Shown: positions 46,508-56,352, counted from the stretch's first letter. The stretch: 64,000 nucleotides of DNA from Paludibacter sp. (GCA_028710895.1 JAQTTH010000002.1:385605-449604), one strand, 5' to 3'. Numbers and translations: made by a program. The notes: generated by a model from the sequence alone, not told the origin.

Positions 46508-47174
46508 AGTTTTTAATTGAACTAAAGGCCACCCACGTTGTACTTTTTGGTGCATCTTCTATTCCTTCCTGATATTTAACCATTATTTTGTTCCACTCAT
46601 CAACCCGTGGATTATTATCTGTGGTTTTGGGATTCAGTTCATCCAACGTTTTGCCTTTCGGAATACTGATAACCAACATCAATTGCCGACCATTGCGAAA
46701 AACAAGTAATTGCTGGAAATCAGCCTTGCAAAAGCCTTTCGAGACTTCCGGCCATTTTTCAAACTGTGTGCGGTGATATTCCAGATACTGATGTTGCAAA
46801 GTGGTATCAGCAACCAAATTGGCGGTCATAATAATGTTTGTCCATTCATTGGCTGGTTTTGAACCGGTCATTTTTTCGCGATTAAAATCATAAAAAGGCG
46901 TTTCATAAACATTGACCTTTAGTTTTGGAAATTTCTTCTCAATTTTTTCAGCTAACTCGCTGGCATTCTGCTTTCTGTAAATTACCCAATGATTTTGCCA
47001 TTGATAAACCGATGATGTTTCAATTTTATTTTCGCGACAAAATTGTGTCAGAGTAGCGGTTGAAAACCGGTAATCCATATCTACCAACTCTATGATGGAT
47101 GGAGTTTTTACTTCCTTGGTAACGCATGACGTAAGGGTAAGTATGGTAATGAATATAAAGAATTTATGAAGCAT
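46506..47174 (-). CDS. Lipoprotein with L-rhamnose mutarotase-like domain
   Basis: A 222-residue predicted lipoprotein: a short hydrophobic leader ends in LTLTS-C17. Two ferredoxin-like halves are visible. The second (about 112-215) resembles RhaM, with Y130-x3-H134 and W141-P-E-V in QYLEYHRTQFEKWPEV, then LLVFRNGRQLMLVISIPKG and VDEWNKIMVKYQEG; the first half (about 28-100) looks like a degenerate copy. Outside the cytoplasm it could anomerise or simply bind a rhamnose-type sugar before transport. It is the first gene of the minus-strand operon, so the promoter should lie in the 544-bp interval upstream. Enzyme activity is uncertain. Confidence 0.72.
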   Translation of the reverse strand: MLHKFFIFITILTLTSCVTKEVKTPSIIELVDMDYRFSTATLTQFCRENKIETSSVYQWQNHWVIYRKQNASELAEKIEKKFPKLKVNVYETPFYDFNREKMTGSKPANEWTNIIMTANLVADTTLQHQYLEYHRTQFEKWPEVSKGFCKADFQQLLVFRNGRQLMLVISIPKGKTLDELNPKTTDNNPRVDEWNKIMVKYQEGIEDAPKSTTWVAFSSIKN

Positions 47175-47718
47175 AGATTTAAAGTTCTGTTAAAAAGTTG
47201 ATAGTTGTTATATACGAACAAAATTGTAAATTTGTTCGACAAATAATATGATATAGACGTTAAAACCATATTTCTGTAACCATTTATATTCGAAGAAAAA
47301 TAGCAACACTTTATTTTAATAAAAAGCTAGGCCGAGTTAAACGAAACTATTGCGGACTGAATGATTTGATTCAGAATCGTCTGCAGTATAAAATACATAC
47401 AATCAAACAGATGTGTCTTTTATATAAAGTTCTGATGTTTTTTTCAATGTATTCGCATAAAAATAGATTTTTTTTTTGATTACAAATTATTAAAGTTTTC
47501 GTCTTTAGTTGTGAAGCAATATTAAATTTACGATTACTGTTCAAATATTTAGAGCAGTGAAATGAATGAGTAAGTTGTGCTATTGATATAATGTTTGATC
47601 TGTAAATTGGGCTAAGGCATTCTGATTGTAAAAGATGATTACATTATTCAATTAAATACGTCTTAATTGTCGTTTGATATTGAAAGTTTAGGTATTTTGA
47701 ATCTTTATAAATAATAAT
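47175..47718. other. 544-bp divergent intergenic region
   Basis: No open reading frame of useful size is present. It separates the methyltransferase operon (leftward) from the pectin locus (rightward) and must hold promoters for both. It contains one strong inverted repeat (47215-47238), a small palindrome GATTCAGAATC (47368-47378) and very AT-rich DNA with a long T-run near 47470. I found no clear TAnnTTTG promoter match. Confidence 0.6.
47215..47238. promoter_or_regulatory. Inverted repeat upstream of the methyltransferase operon
   Basis: CGAACAAA (47215-47222) and TTTGTTCG (47231-47238) are exact complements around an 8-base AT-rich spacer. The 24-bp site begins 41 bp upstream of the first gene's start codon, a typical place for an operator controlling the whole operon. 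No regulator for it can be named. Confidence 0.5.
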
Positions 47719-49212
47719 ATGAAAAAAATCTCATTAAAAAAATGGAGTTTTGCGTTTGCAGTAGTGGTCTGTCTGCTATTAGCATCCTGCATTGACGGGT
47801 ATCATGATGATTGGACATTCTCGTCCGGTGTGACAAATAAAACATTAGAATCACCAGCTGATTCGACTATTCAAATTTTAAAAAATGCCGACGGTTCTAA
47901 GTTGCTTGTTTCATGGCCGGTTGTTTCTGGAGCAAAAGGATATCAGGTTTCGGTTTTTAACGTGGATGATCCTGCACATCCAGTTCCAGTAGTAGATGAT
48001 CCCAAAAAAACGGTTCCAATAGCATACGACAGTCTATTTGTAGATGGTTGTACGTTTTCATGTGCCTATTTGAAAAATACCAAGTATAAAATTGAAATCA
48101 AAGCCTTAGGTAATCCAAAATTCAGTAATAAAGATGCGGATAGTGCAACAGTAGTGCAATTCAGCACCCTTTTGCCTGCTCATGCAATAATTCCAGATGG
48201 TACTGATTTGTATACCTATTTCCAAAGTAATGCCATACCGGATTCAACCAAAGAGGTAGCTTATGAATTAATGCCCTATCCGGCAACTTATACCTTATCG
48301 GGGCCACTTGATTTCCAAAAACACTGGATAGTTTTGCGGGGTGATAAAATTCATCCACCTACGATTACTTATACTGCCGCCGGACGATTGATGACAACCA
48401 GCGGTATTACGATTGAATATCTTAATTTTGATTGTTCGGCTATTACATCAACCACCAGCGATGGAGCTTTTTTCTCATTTAGCAGTACGCCGGATGAGTC
48501 GTTAAAGGGGATAAACTCCTTCTATCTAGTAAAGTCACCAAAATCGGTATTGATTTCTTCTTGCAACTTCATTAAACCACTGACGACCAGATTTATATAT
48601 GATAACTCCAAGAAATATTGTATTGAAAATCTTACCGTTGATAATTGTATCATTCCATTGGGTATTATACCCACAGATGGCATAATATTTTTTAAAGCTG
48701 GATATGCTAACAATCTCTATTTCACGAATAATACACTGTATGGAACAGCTTCAACTGCCGGATATTTCTTGAAATACGAAAATAGTGCCCGTCCCGATCG
48801 TGCTGGTTTTGTTTCTGCCTCTATAAATCTGAATAACAATACGTTTTATAATGTTGTAAACACAGGACAGATGGCTAATTATCCCGCAATGAGTAGTGTT
48901 ACAGTTGCACTGACGCTTTCAAGAAATATCTTTGTGAACTGTGGCTCAGGTCAGGTGGTTCGTCGACTTTGTGTAAGTTCTACAAACATGGTAAAGACAT
49001 TTAATGATAATTTATACCTGTTCAATGGAGATGCAGCTACTACCAATACGAATGAATTTGTACCTACTTATGGTGACAAGAGTGGTACGGGCTATAGCAT
49101 AGATCCATTATTCAAAGACCCTGCAAATGGTGATTTTACAATTGGTGCAGGTGCAACGGATGTATTTACTCATGCAAGTGGTGATCCACGTTGGTTACAG
49201 TTAACACAATAA
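47719..49212 (+). CDS. Beta-helix surface lipoprotein (DUF5123/DUF4957-like)
   Basis: A 497-residue lipoprotein with lipobox LLAS-C24. Residues about 45-155 look like a fibronectin-III-type domain (SKLLVSWPVVSGAKGYQVSV). From about residue 170 onward there is a right-handed parallel beta-helix pattern (GITIEYLNFDCSAI, VDNCIIPLGII, NNLYFTNNTLYG, INLNNNTFYNVVN), matching the DUF5123/DUF4957 proteins that precede SusC/SusD in pectin loci. No lyase catalytic residues are evident, so a pectin-binding role at the cell surface is inferred. It is the first gene of the pectin locus, 33 bp before SusC. Confidence 0.82.
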   Translation: MKKISLKKWSFAFAVVVCLLLASCIDGYHDDWTFSSGVTNKTLESPADSTIQILKNADGSKLLVSWPVVSGAKGYQVSVFNVDDPAHPVPVVDDPKKTVPIAYDSLFVDGCTFSCAYLKNTKYKIEIKALGNPKFSNKDADSATVVQFSTLLPAHAIIPDGTDLYTYFQSNAIPDSTKEVAYELMPYPATYTLSGPLDFQKHWIVLRGDKIHPPTITYTAAGRLMTTSGITIEYLNFDCSAITSTTSDGAFFSFSSTPDESLKGINSFYLVKSPKSVLISSCNFIKPLTTRFIYDNSKKYCIENLTVDNCIIPLGIIPTDGIIFFKAGYANNLYFTNNTLYGTASTAGYFLKYENSARPDRAGFVSASINLNNNTFYNVVNTGQMANYPAMSSVTVALTLSRNIFVNCGSGQVVRRLCVSSTNMVKTFNDNLYLFNGDAATTNTNEFVPTYGDKSGTGYSIDPLFKDPANGDFTIGAGATDVFTHASGDPRWLQLTQ

Positions 49213-49245
49213 TAAAAGTCTACAACAATTTAAAATTTACAATAT

Positions 49246-52200
49246 ATGAAACAAATTCAATATATATTTATCTTTTTGCTGATGCTGGGAGTTTCCATTC
49301 CGGTAGCAGCTCAGCAGAAAAGAACAATTAATGGAGTTGTACTTGATGAGAAAAACGAACCCATTATTGGGGCAAGTGTAACTGTACCCGGTACAAGATT
49401 AGGAAGTATCACTAATATGTACGGAAAATTTATTTTAAGCAATGTAGAAGCTGATCAAAAAATCATCCAGATTTCATACATTGGTTACAAAACTCAGAAA
49501 GTGGATATTACCAACAAGACCTCTCTAACTATCGCGATGGCAGAAACCAACAACGAGCTAAATGAGGTTGTAGCAGTGGGTTATGCCACTCAAAAGAAAG
49601 CACACTTAACGGGTGCTATTGCAACGGTAGATCCAAAGGAACTTGCTGATTTAAACACTACAGACCTTGCCAGTTCATTACGAGGCAAGGTAACCGGATT
49701 GAGTATTGCAGGTGGTAACCGTCGCCCGGGTGAAAGTGGATCAATTACTATCCGCAAATCAGCTGTAATGTCTTCATTGTCAAATATATCGGCTTTTGTT
49801 CCAAATAATTCGCCTATGTATATTATTGATGATATTCAATCTGATGAATCACAATTCAATAATCTGGATCCTACCATGATAGAAAGCATGTCGGTTCTGA
49901 AAGATGCGGCAGCGGCCGTTTACGGTTCCAATTCGGCCTACGGGGTAATTATAGTGAAAACTAAAAGAGGAAAAATAGGTGCACCCAAAGTTTCGTATAA
50001 TGGTCAGTTCGGACTTACCGACGAGATACAACGAGCCAAATTGCTTGATGCATACAATTACGGCAAATTATGGAATGCAGTATATGCAGCTGGTGCAACA
50101 GGTGAATTCCAGGAAACTGATAATAAGAGAAACATGTTTCAGGCAAATGAACTGGAATACATGAAAAAAGTGAACTATGACTTACTGGATCAGCAATGGC
50201 ACACCGGATTAACTCAGAAACACAGTGTGAATATTACTGGTGGAGGTGAGAATGCCAACTATTTTGCAGGCATCTCGTATGTTAAGCAAGGAGCCAATAT
50301 TGGTAATATCGATTATGACAGATGGAATTATCGCGCCGGAGTAGACGCCAAAATTAGCAATGCTATCAAAGTTTCGTTTCAGGCTTCGGGTGATTTTAGT
50401 AAGAAAAACTCCAGCTTCAGCAAAGTAACTGGCTCTAATGGTGGCGAAACAGATTATAACTATTTGTTGACACACCCCCGTTATATTCCCGAGTATGTTA
50501 ATGGTTTGCCAATTGCTACTTATGGTATGACTAACAGCGAAATAAATTCTATTCAGAACTACAATTACAATACTATTCAGAATATGGGAAATAACAGTCA
50601 GAGTGTTTCTCAAACGATGAATTTGAATGCGAACATTGAATATGATTTTAGCTGGCTGGAAGCCTTAAAGGGACTTAAATTTAAATTAACATATGGGAAA
50701 AATATAAGCACTTCTAAAACAAATCAATTTGCTTCAAAATATTACATTTATAAATTCGGGAAACGACCAGGTATTGATAATTATGAATTTGGTGGACATA
50801 TCTACGACGAGACACAAATGGATATGTCCAGTAGCAATGTTACCCGCATGGAGATAACAAACGGAGATATCTTAAGCCGTAGCATGGCTCGTGGAGACAA
50901 TTATCAGTTAAACTTCACAACGACCTATGGTCGTAAATTTGGATTACACGATGTAAGTGGTTTGTTTACCATTGAAAGAAGTGAAACAGAATCGGAAGAT
51001 CTTTCCGGATCAGTATCAGGACTTACAGAGTATGCCAACGGACAGTCTGTTGTATCTGCAATAGATCCTAACAATAGCGGCTCCACGGTTTTTGGACGTT
51101 CTGAATCCGGACGTTTATCCTATGCAGGAAGGGCAAACTATGCATATGCCGACAAATATCTGTTGGAATTGCTGTTCAGAGTTGATGCTTCAACAAAATT
51201 TGCACCAGAAAACTATTGGGGATTCTTTCCTTCCCTTTCTACCGGTTGGGTACTATCTGAGGAAAATTGGTTCAAACAAAATGTCAAAGGTATAGATTTC
51301 TTGAAAATTCGTGGATCATTTGGTTTGCTGGGTAGAGACAACCTGAAACCCTGGATGTGGACACAATTGTACAACAGTAATCCGGATAAAGGTCCGGTAT
51401 TTGGTACAAACCCGGGTACAAAAACATCCAGTCACCTAGCCCTCCAGGACGATGGTATCAACCGTTTTGCCCATTGGGATAAAAACTATCAGGCAAATAT
51501 CGGTATCGACCTGAATGCTTTCGATAACCGCTTCTCAACAGGATTAGACGGTTATTATTTCTGGGGACGAGAAATTTTTGCCACCAAGCAGGGAACAGCA
51601 GATTATCCGGCTACTGTGGGAGTAAAAGCGGCACCTGAGAATTATGGGCAGATTGATCGCTATGGCATAGAATTATCGTTGGGTTGGAAAGATAAAATAG
51701 GTGATTTCAAATACAATGTAAAAGTAAGCACTGAATATGCTGACGATAAAATTCTGGTCGATGCCTGGCCGGCACAAATAGCCTTCGACGATGTGCATCC
51801 GGGTCAGCGGAATGATGTTGGTGTTTGGGGATATGAATGTATCGGTATGTTCCGCAGTTATCAGGATATTGAAGAATATTTTAATAAATATCATATTACA
51901 AGCTATATGGATAAGGCCAAGTCTGATGTACGTCCAGGCATGTTAATATATAATAATATCAGAGGTTCACAAAAAGCTGATGGTTCTTATTACGGACCTA
52001 ACGATCCGAATGATCCGAATGCAGGAGTGGTAGACAAAAACGACCGTATCCTGATATCTACCAAGAGTAGCAATCCGTTTGGTTTCAATTTGAGTTTAGG
52101 TGGCGAATGGAAAGGCATTTCTTTTAATGCCCGTTTCAGTGCCGGCTGGGGCAGTTATACCTATATCCCACAATATGCAAGAGGTATTACCAGTTTAATT

Positions 52201-52614
52201 ACCGGAACAACTGGCTATGACGTGTTGCAATATTCCAACATGCCATCTTACTGGGCCGACAATATGTTTGTTTACAGTGATGTAAAGGATGCTTCAGGAA
52301 ATGTAGTTGTAAGTCAGAACCTGGATGCCAAATATCCGAATTTAAAATACGGATCAGTCAACAACGTAGAATCAACATTCTGGCGGGTTAGCGGTACAAA
52401 CATATCATTAAACGATTTGACAATAGCCTATTCGCTACCAAAACAAATAATTAAGTTTGTAGGAATTGAGAACTGTCGTTTAAATGTAACGGGTCAAGAC
52501 TTGCTGAGTTTCTATAATCCTTATCCGGATCATTTTATCGACCCTATGGCTGGTGATTATGGTAAATACCCTAACTTGCGAAAAATAACTATCGGTGTTA
52601 ATGTTACATTCTAA
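49246..52614 (+). CDS. SusC/RagA-family TonB-dependent transporter (pectin locus)
   Basis: A 1122-residue outer-membrane barrel with signal peptide (FIFLLMLGVSIPVAAQ). A carboxypeptidase-regulatory-like domain (INGVVLDEKNEPIIGASVTV) is followed by a normal linker and TonB-box region, LNEVVAVGYATQKKAHLTGA, then the plug (SSLRGKVTGLSIAG, SPMYIIDDIQSD) and the barrel. It ends in a classic C-terminal strand, LRKITIGVNVTF. It should import pectic oligosaccharides released by the lyases encoded downstream. It is 11 bp from its SusD partner. Confidence 0.96.
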   Translation: MKQIQYIFIFLLMLGVSIPVAAQQKRTINGVVLDEKNEPIIGASVTVPGTRLGSITNMYGKFILSNVEADQKIIQISYIGYKTQKVDITNKTSLTIAMAETNNELNEVVAVGYATQKKAHLTGAIATVDPKELADLNTTDLASSLRGKVTGLSIAGGNRRPGESGSITIRKSAVMSSLSNISAFVPNNSPMYIIDDIQSDESQFNNLDPTMIESMSVLKDAAAAVYGSNSAYGVIIVKTKRGKIGAPKVSYNGQFGLTDEIQRAKLLDAYNYGKLWNAVYAAGATGEFQETDNKRNMFQANELEYMKKVNYDLLDQQWHTGLTQKHSVNITGGGENANYFAGISYVKQGANIGNIDYDRWNYRAGVDAKISNAIKVSFQASGDFSKKNSSFSKVTGSNGGETDYNYLLTHPRYIPEYVNGLPIATYGMTNSEINSIQNYNYNTIQNMGNNSQSVSQTMNLNANIEYDFSWLEALKGLKFKLTYGKNISTSKTNQFASKYYIYKFGKRPGIDNYEFGGHIYDETQMDMSSSNVTRMEITNGDILSRSMARGDNYQLNFTTTYGRKFGLHDVSGLFTIERSETESEDLSGSVSGLTEYANGQSVVSAIDPNNSGSTVFGRSESGRLSYAGRANYAYADKYLLELLFRVDASTKFAPENYWGFFPSLSTGWVLSEENWFKQNVKGIDFLKIRGSFGLLGRDNLKPWMWTQLYNSNPDKGPVFGTNPGTKTSSHLALQDDGINRFAHWDKNYQANIGIDLNAFDNRFSTGLDGYYFWGREIFATKQGTADYPATVGVKAAPENYGQIDRYGIELSLGWKDKIGDFKYNVKVSTEYADDKILVDAWPAQIAFDDVHPGQRNDVGVWGYECIGMFRSYQDIEEYFNKYHITSYMDKAKSDVRPGMLIYNNIRGSQKADGSYYGPNDPNDPNAGVVDKNDRILISTKSSNPFGFNLSLGGEWKGISFNARFSAGWGSYTYIPQYARGITSLITGTTGYDVLQYSNMPSYWADNMFVYSDVKDASGNVVVSQNLDAKYPNLKYGSVNNVESTFWRVSGTNISLNDLTIAYSLPKQIIKFVGIENCRLNVTGQDLLSFYNPYPDHFIDPMAGDYGKYPNLRKITIGVNVTF

Positions 52615-52625
52615 ATTTGAGAAAA

Positions 52626-54776
52626 ATGAAAAATAAAATAAATCATAGCATACCTGCCTTTTTAGTCGCATTACTGGTTGTATTTACAGCTTGTAGCGAT
52701 GAATTTCTGAAGGAAAAACAAGATTATTCAAAAGTTTCCGAAGTGGTGTATAATACCTATGCCGGTGCCCAATCTCGTATTAACGATATATATTATCGAT
52801 GCCACCCTTTGGCTGCTCAGGCAATGTCCTATCAATATCCAAGTTCGGGTATAGCTGACGATTATTCAAAATGCACCGAAGAATATGGCGGATTATCGAA
52901 ATTCGTTGATAATGGTACTATCATTTCAAATGAAAATATCGACGACTTTTTTTACAATGAAGCGAAAGCATCTACATCGCCTTATGGTTTTATTAGAAAC
53001 TGTAATGATGTAATTTGGGGAGTTACAAATGGTAGCCTTCCTGAAGATCAAAAGAAAACATTATTGGGTCAGGTTTATTTCTGGAGGGCCTGGATTTATT
53101 TCCGATTGGTTAAGCTGTATGGTGGTGTGCCCATTATCGAAACTCCACAACTTCCTGTGATAGGCGAGAGCGCAGCCAATTTGATTATTCCGCGCTCGTC
53201 GACAAAACAATGTATCGATTTTATCTGCAAGGATTTGACAACTGCATCTGAATACCTCCCGGGTGCTTGGGATGAAAATAACTGGGGTCGCATCACCTCG
53301 GGTGCTGCACTAGCGCTAAAAGGAAGGGTTACACTGACTTATGCCAGTCCATTATTTAACCGTGCCGACAATACGCAACGCTGGGATTCGGCGTACGCAG
53401 TGAACAAAAAAGCTTATGAAACACTTGAAACTAACGGTTTTGGACTTGCCTACGCTTCCGATCCGGGCGTGAATGCAAAGGGTTGGGCTAAAATGTTTGC
53501 CGAAACAAAAAGTCCTGAAGCTGTTATGGTTACACTGTATAATAATTCAGAATTAGCCCAAAGTTTAGCGCCCGAATTCTGGAATTCGTGGGAAAGAAGC
53601 ATAAGACCTTATAACACAATTATGTCTGGTGGCGGAATGACTCCAACTGCACAAATGGTGGATATGTTCCCTATGTCTAATGGGTCAAGAGCATTGGATG
53701 TGAATGGTGCCCCAATTAACGGATATGATCCAAATATATTTTTCAAAAACCGCGATCCACGCTTCTACCGTACGTTCGGCTTTCCCGGCGTGGAATGGAA
53801 ATTTAGTGGAACACCCGATCCAAATCTGAAACCACCCTATTCACAGGGAACAAATTATGCACTCTGGAACTATTCATGGTACACCACTACCGATGATCAG
53901 ACCAATGAGGGTAAAAGCGGATATGGTACAGATGGTTTGGCCGATTCATACAGGGGAATGTATATCCGGAAACGTAGTGATGATTATGGTGTAAATACAA
54001 ATTCATTATATATATTCAGCACCTCCAGAGGTTTTTCTCAAAGTGCTGCTCCATATATGGAAATTCGTTTTGCTGAAGTGTTGTTAAACTTTGCAGAATC
54101 TGCATGTGGAGCCGGTCATGGTCAGGAAGCGCTTGATGCACTCAGAAAAATTCGTATGCGTGTAGGGTATACCGGTACATGTGGGCTGGATGATGCACTT
54201 GCAAGCGACAGAGGAGCATTATTTGGTGCAATTTTGTTTGAACGTCAAATTGAGTTGGCTTATGAAGGTAAACGCTTCGATGATGTTCGGAGATGGTTGC
54301 TTTGGGATGGTGGAACAAGATTTGGCGAAGTGTCAGGTGCACCGGCAAGTTGGAATTTGACAGGATTCAATGGAAATACATGTAGCTATATAGGTGTGTT
54401 ACCACTGAATGGTCAACGAAGAAATAATATGGAAGTACGTGTTTCAAATGCAAGTATCGATGGCAAAGCTGGTATATATAGTGTTGCTGCAGATTCCGTA
54501 CTTAAAACAAAAAGACCTGCTGCATTGAATTTGAATGTGGATTTTAAAACGGATACCCTACCAATGTTTAAAATGGAAAACTTCTACAGATATAATCTTA
54601 CCCGTAAAAACAGAACGGCAGATGAGTCTGGTAAAACCATTCAATTTAATCCAACGTATTATTTCTTTGGTTTGAAATCCAGTGCTCAGAAGAACAATTC
54701 TACTTTGCTTCAGAATATAGGTTGGTTAGATTCTCAAAAAGGTAGCATGGGAACATTTGATCCTCTTGCTGAGTAA
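52626..54776 (+). CDS. SusD/RagB-family lipoprotein (pectin locus)
   Basis: A 716-residue lipoprotein; the ATG at 52626 is chosen over the TTG at 52617 and leads to lipobox FTA-C23. SusD hallmarks include GQVYFWRAWIYFRLVKLYGG, the MEIRFAEVLLNFAESACG helix and FERQIELAYEGKRFDDVRRW. It is longer than average, with an extended C-terminal part. It should bind pectic oligosaccharide over the SusC barrel encoded 11 bp upstream. A terminator-like hairpin follows the gene. Confidence 0.94.
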   Translation: MKNKINHSIPAFLVALLVVFTACSDEFLKEKQDYSKVSEVVYNTYAGAQSRINDIYYRCHPLAAQAMSYQYPSSGIADDYSKCTEEYGGLSKFVDNGTIISNENIDDFFYNEAKASTSPYGFIRNCNDVIWGVTNGSLPEDQKKTLLGQVYFWRAWIYFRLVKLYGGVPIIETPQLPVIGESAANLIIPRSSTKQCIDFICKDLTTASEYLPGAWDENNWGRITSGAALALKGRVTLTYASPLFNRADNTQRWDSAYAVNKKAYETLETNGFGLAYASDPGVNAKGWAKMFAETKSPEAVMVTLYNNSELAQSLAPEFWNSWERSIRPYNTIMSGGGMTPTAQMVDMFPMSNGSRALDVNGAPINGYDPNIFFKNRDPRFYRTFGFPGVEWKFSGTPDPNLKPPYSQGTNYALWNYSWYTTTDDQTNEGKSGYGTDGLADSYRGMYIRKRSDDYGVNTNSLYIFSTSRGFSQSAAPYMEIRFAEVLLNFAESACGAGHGQEALDALRKIRMRVGYTGTCGLDDALASDRGALFGAILFERQIELAYEGKRFDDVRRWLLWDGGTRFGEVSGAPASWNLTGFNGNTCSYIGVLPLNGQRRNNMEVRVSNASIDGKAGIYSVAADSVLKTKRPAALNLNVDFKTDTLPMFKMENFYRYNLTRKNRTADESGKTIQFNPTYYFFGLKSSAQKNNSTLLQNIGWLDSQKGSMGTFDPLAE

Positions 54777-54818
54777 AGGTTTAAAAGAAATTTAAATACC
54801 AATTAATGCACATAATAT

Positions 54819-54848
54819 AACGGAGATTACCCTGGGTTAATCTCCGTT
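54819..54848 (+). terminator. Terminator-like hairpin after SusD
   Basis: AACGGAGATTA (54819-54829) and TAATCTCCGTT (54838-54848) form a perfect 11-bp stem around CCCTGGGT. The following GTTTGTATATTT is only moderately T-rich, so termination may be partial and let some transcript continue into the methylesterase gene. Its second arm overlaps the alternative start at 54847 of that gene. Confidence 0.7.
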
Positions 54849-54891
54849 GTTTGTATATTTGCCTGCTATTAAATCAGGAAAAATTCAGTTT

Positions 54892-56352
54892 ATGAGAAAC
54901 AAATACTTACTTTTCGCTTTGTTCTTAAACCTGGTCATTACGACTCAGGCAGCACCTTTCCGCTTTGTAGTTGCCGCCGATGGAACTGGCGATTATACAT
55001 CTATTCAGACTGCTCTAAACGCGTGTCCCGATAATGAACGCAGTATCGTGTTTGTGAAAAATGGTATCTACGACGAGCAAGTAGCTTTAGGAACCAAGAC
55101 AACAGCATCTAAAAAGCTAATTAGTCTTATTGGGGAGAGTTATGGCGGTGTAATAATTACCCATAATCAATACAGAGCAAGTTCTGGTTCACCAACTTAC
55201 GAAGATATTTGTACCGTGAAACTCTATGCAAATGATTTTTATGCCGAAAATATAACTATTCGAAATTTAGCTACTGCAGGTATGGCTGAAGCACTATACA
55301 CAGCTGGTGACAGACAAACATTTAAAAACTGTCAGGTTCTCGGCTATCAGGATGCCTATCGCGCCAAAAAAAGCGCAAGATCTTATTTCAAAAACAGCCT
55401 TTTGCAGGGAGCAGTCGATTTTATATATGCAGGTGGTACAGTGTTTTTTGATGATTGTACCATTAATTGTATAAAAGGGGGTGGTTATATTGTTGCACCT
55501 GAAGACTGTGTGAAAAGCGTTGCGGCCACAGCCACCACTACAGGCAAAGCCCTCAATCTTGAATTTATTTTCCGCAATTGCAATATTACAGCTAACAGCG
55601 ATGTGGCAGATAATAGTTTTACATTAGGCCGGCCCTGGAATATAAACAGTGGGGCATATTACTTAAACTGCAAACTGGGTTCGCACATTAAAGCTGCGGG
55701 TTGGACTACTATGGGTGGAAATGAAACGACCGCCAGTTTTGGGGAATACAACAGTCTGGATATAAATGGGAATCCGGTTAGTACAACGGGTCGTATTTCC
55801 TGGAGTTTTCAGTTGGCAAAATCGGATGTTGATAATTTTCTGAATCCTGCGTATGTGTATGCACAACTCAGCACAACTCCTTATGACCCTGTAAGTCTCT
55901 GTGTATCGCCCTCAAAACCATCCATATCGGTTTCAAATCGCACTATCAGTTGGAGCCCGGTAAACGATGCTGTGGGATACATCATCTATAAAGACAATGC
56001 ATATGTTGGGTCAACAACAGCAACAACCTATACTGACGCTTCCGCTACAAGTGGAAATTATAGTGTGAGATCAATCAATGTAATGGGCGTGTTAAGTGAT
56101 GCCGGAACAGCTCCAAGTGCTTTGTCAAACATCCCAATGACAGATATTAAAGTTACGTTCAATAAACAATTAATAACCCTGAATCGGGAGGTTGAAAAAA
56201 TGCAGTTGTTTACGGTAACCGGCAATATGATTGCACAAAATTCCAATGAATCTTCGTTTGATTTAAACAATTTAATTTCCGGAGTATACTTATTGAAAAT
56301 CAACGACAAAGGATTAAATTTTACAAAGAAATTGACTTTCAGTGCATATTAA
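54892..56352 (+). CDS. CE8 pectin methylesterase with T9SS tail
   Basis: A 486-residue secreted esterase that removes methyl groups from homogalacturonan, yielding pectate and methanol. The ATG at 54892 is preferred over 54847, because it starts a clean signal peptide (YLLFALFLNLVITTQA) and lies past a hairpin. CE8 motifs are present: ADGTGDYTSIQTALNACPD, D154 in GYQDAYRA, the nucleophile D176 in GAVDFIYAG, and R247 in LGRPW. A fibronectin-III-like domain (about 345-420) and a T9SS sorting tail (SGVYLLKINDKGLNFTKKL) follow. It acts at the surface before the two lyases encoded next. Confidence 0.95.
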   Translation: MRNKYLLFALFLNLVITTQAAPFRFVVAADGTGDYTSIQTALNACPDNERSIVFVKNGIYDEQVALGTKTTASKKLISLIGESYGGVIITHNQYRASSGSPTYEDICTVKLYANDFYAENITIRNLATAGMAEALYTAGDRQTFKNCQVLGYQDAYRAKKSARSYFKNSLLQGAVDFIYAGGTVFFDDCTINCIKGGGYIVAPEDCVKSVAATATTTGKALNLEFIFRNCNITANSDVADNSFTLGRPWNINSGAYYLNCKLGSHIKAAGWTTMGGNETTASFGEYNSLDINGNPVSTTGRISWSFQLAKSDVDNFLNPAYVYAQLSTTPYDPVSLCVSPSKPSISVSNRTISWSPVNDAVGYIIYKDNAYVGSTTATTYTDASATSGNYSVRSINVMGVLSDAGTAPSALSNIPMTDIKVTFNKQLITLNREVEKMQLFTVTGNMIAQNSNESSFDLNNLISGVYLLKINDKGLNFTKKLTFSAY

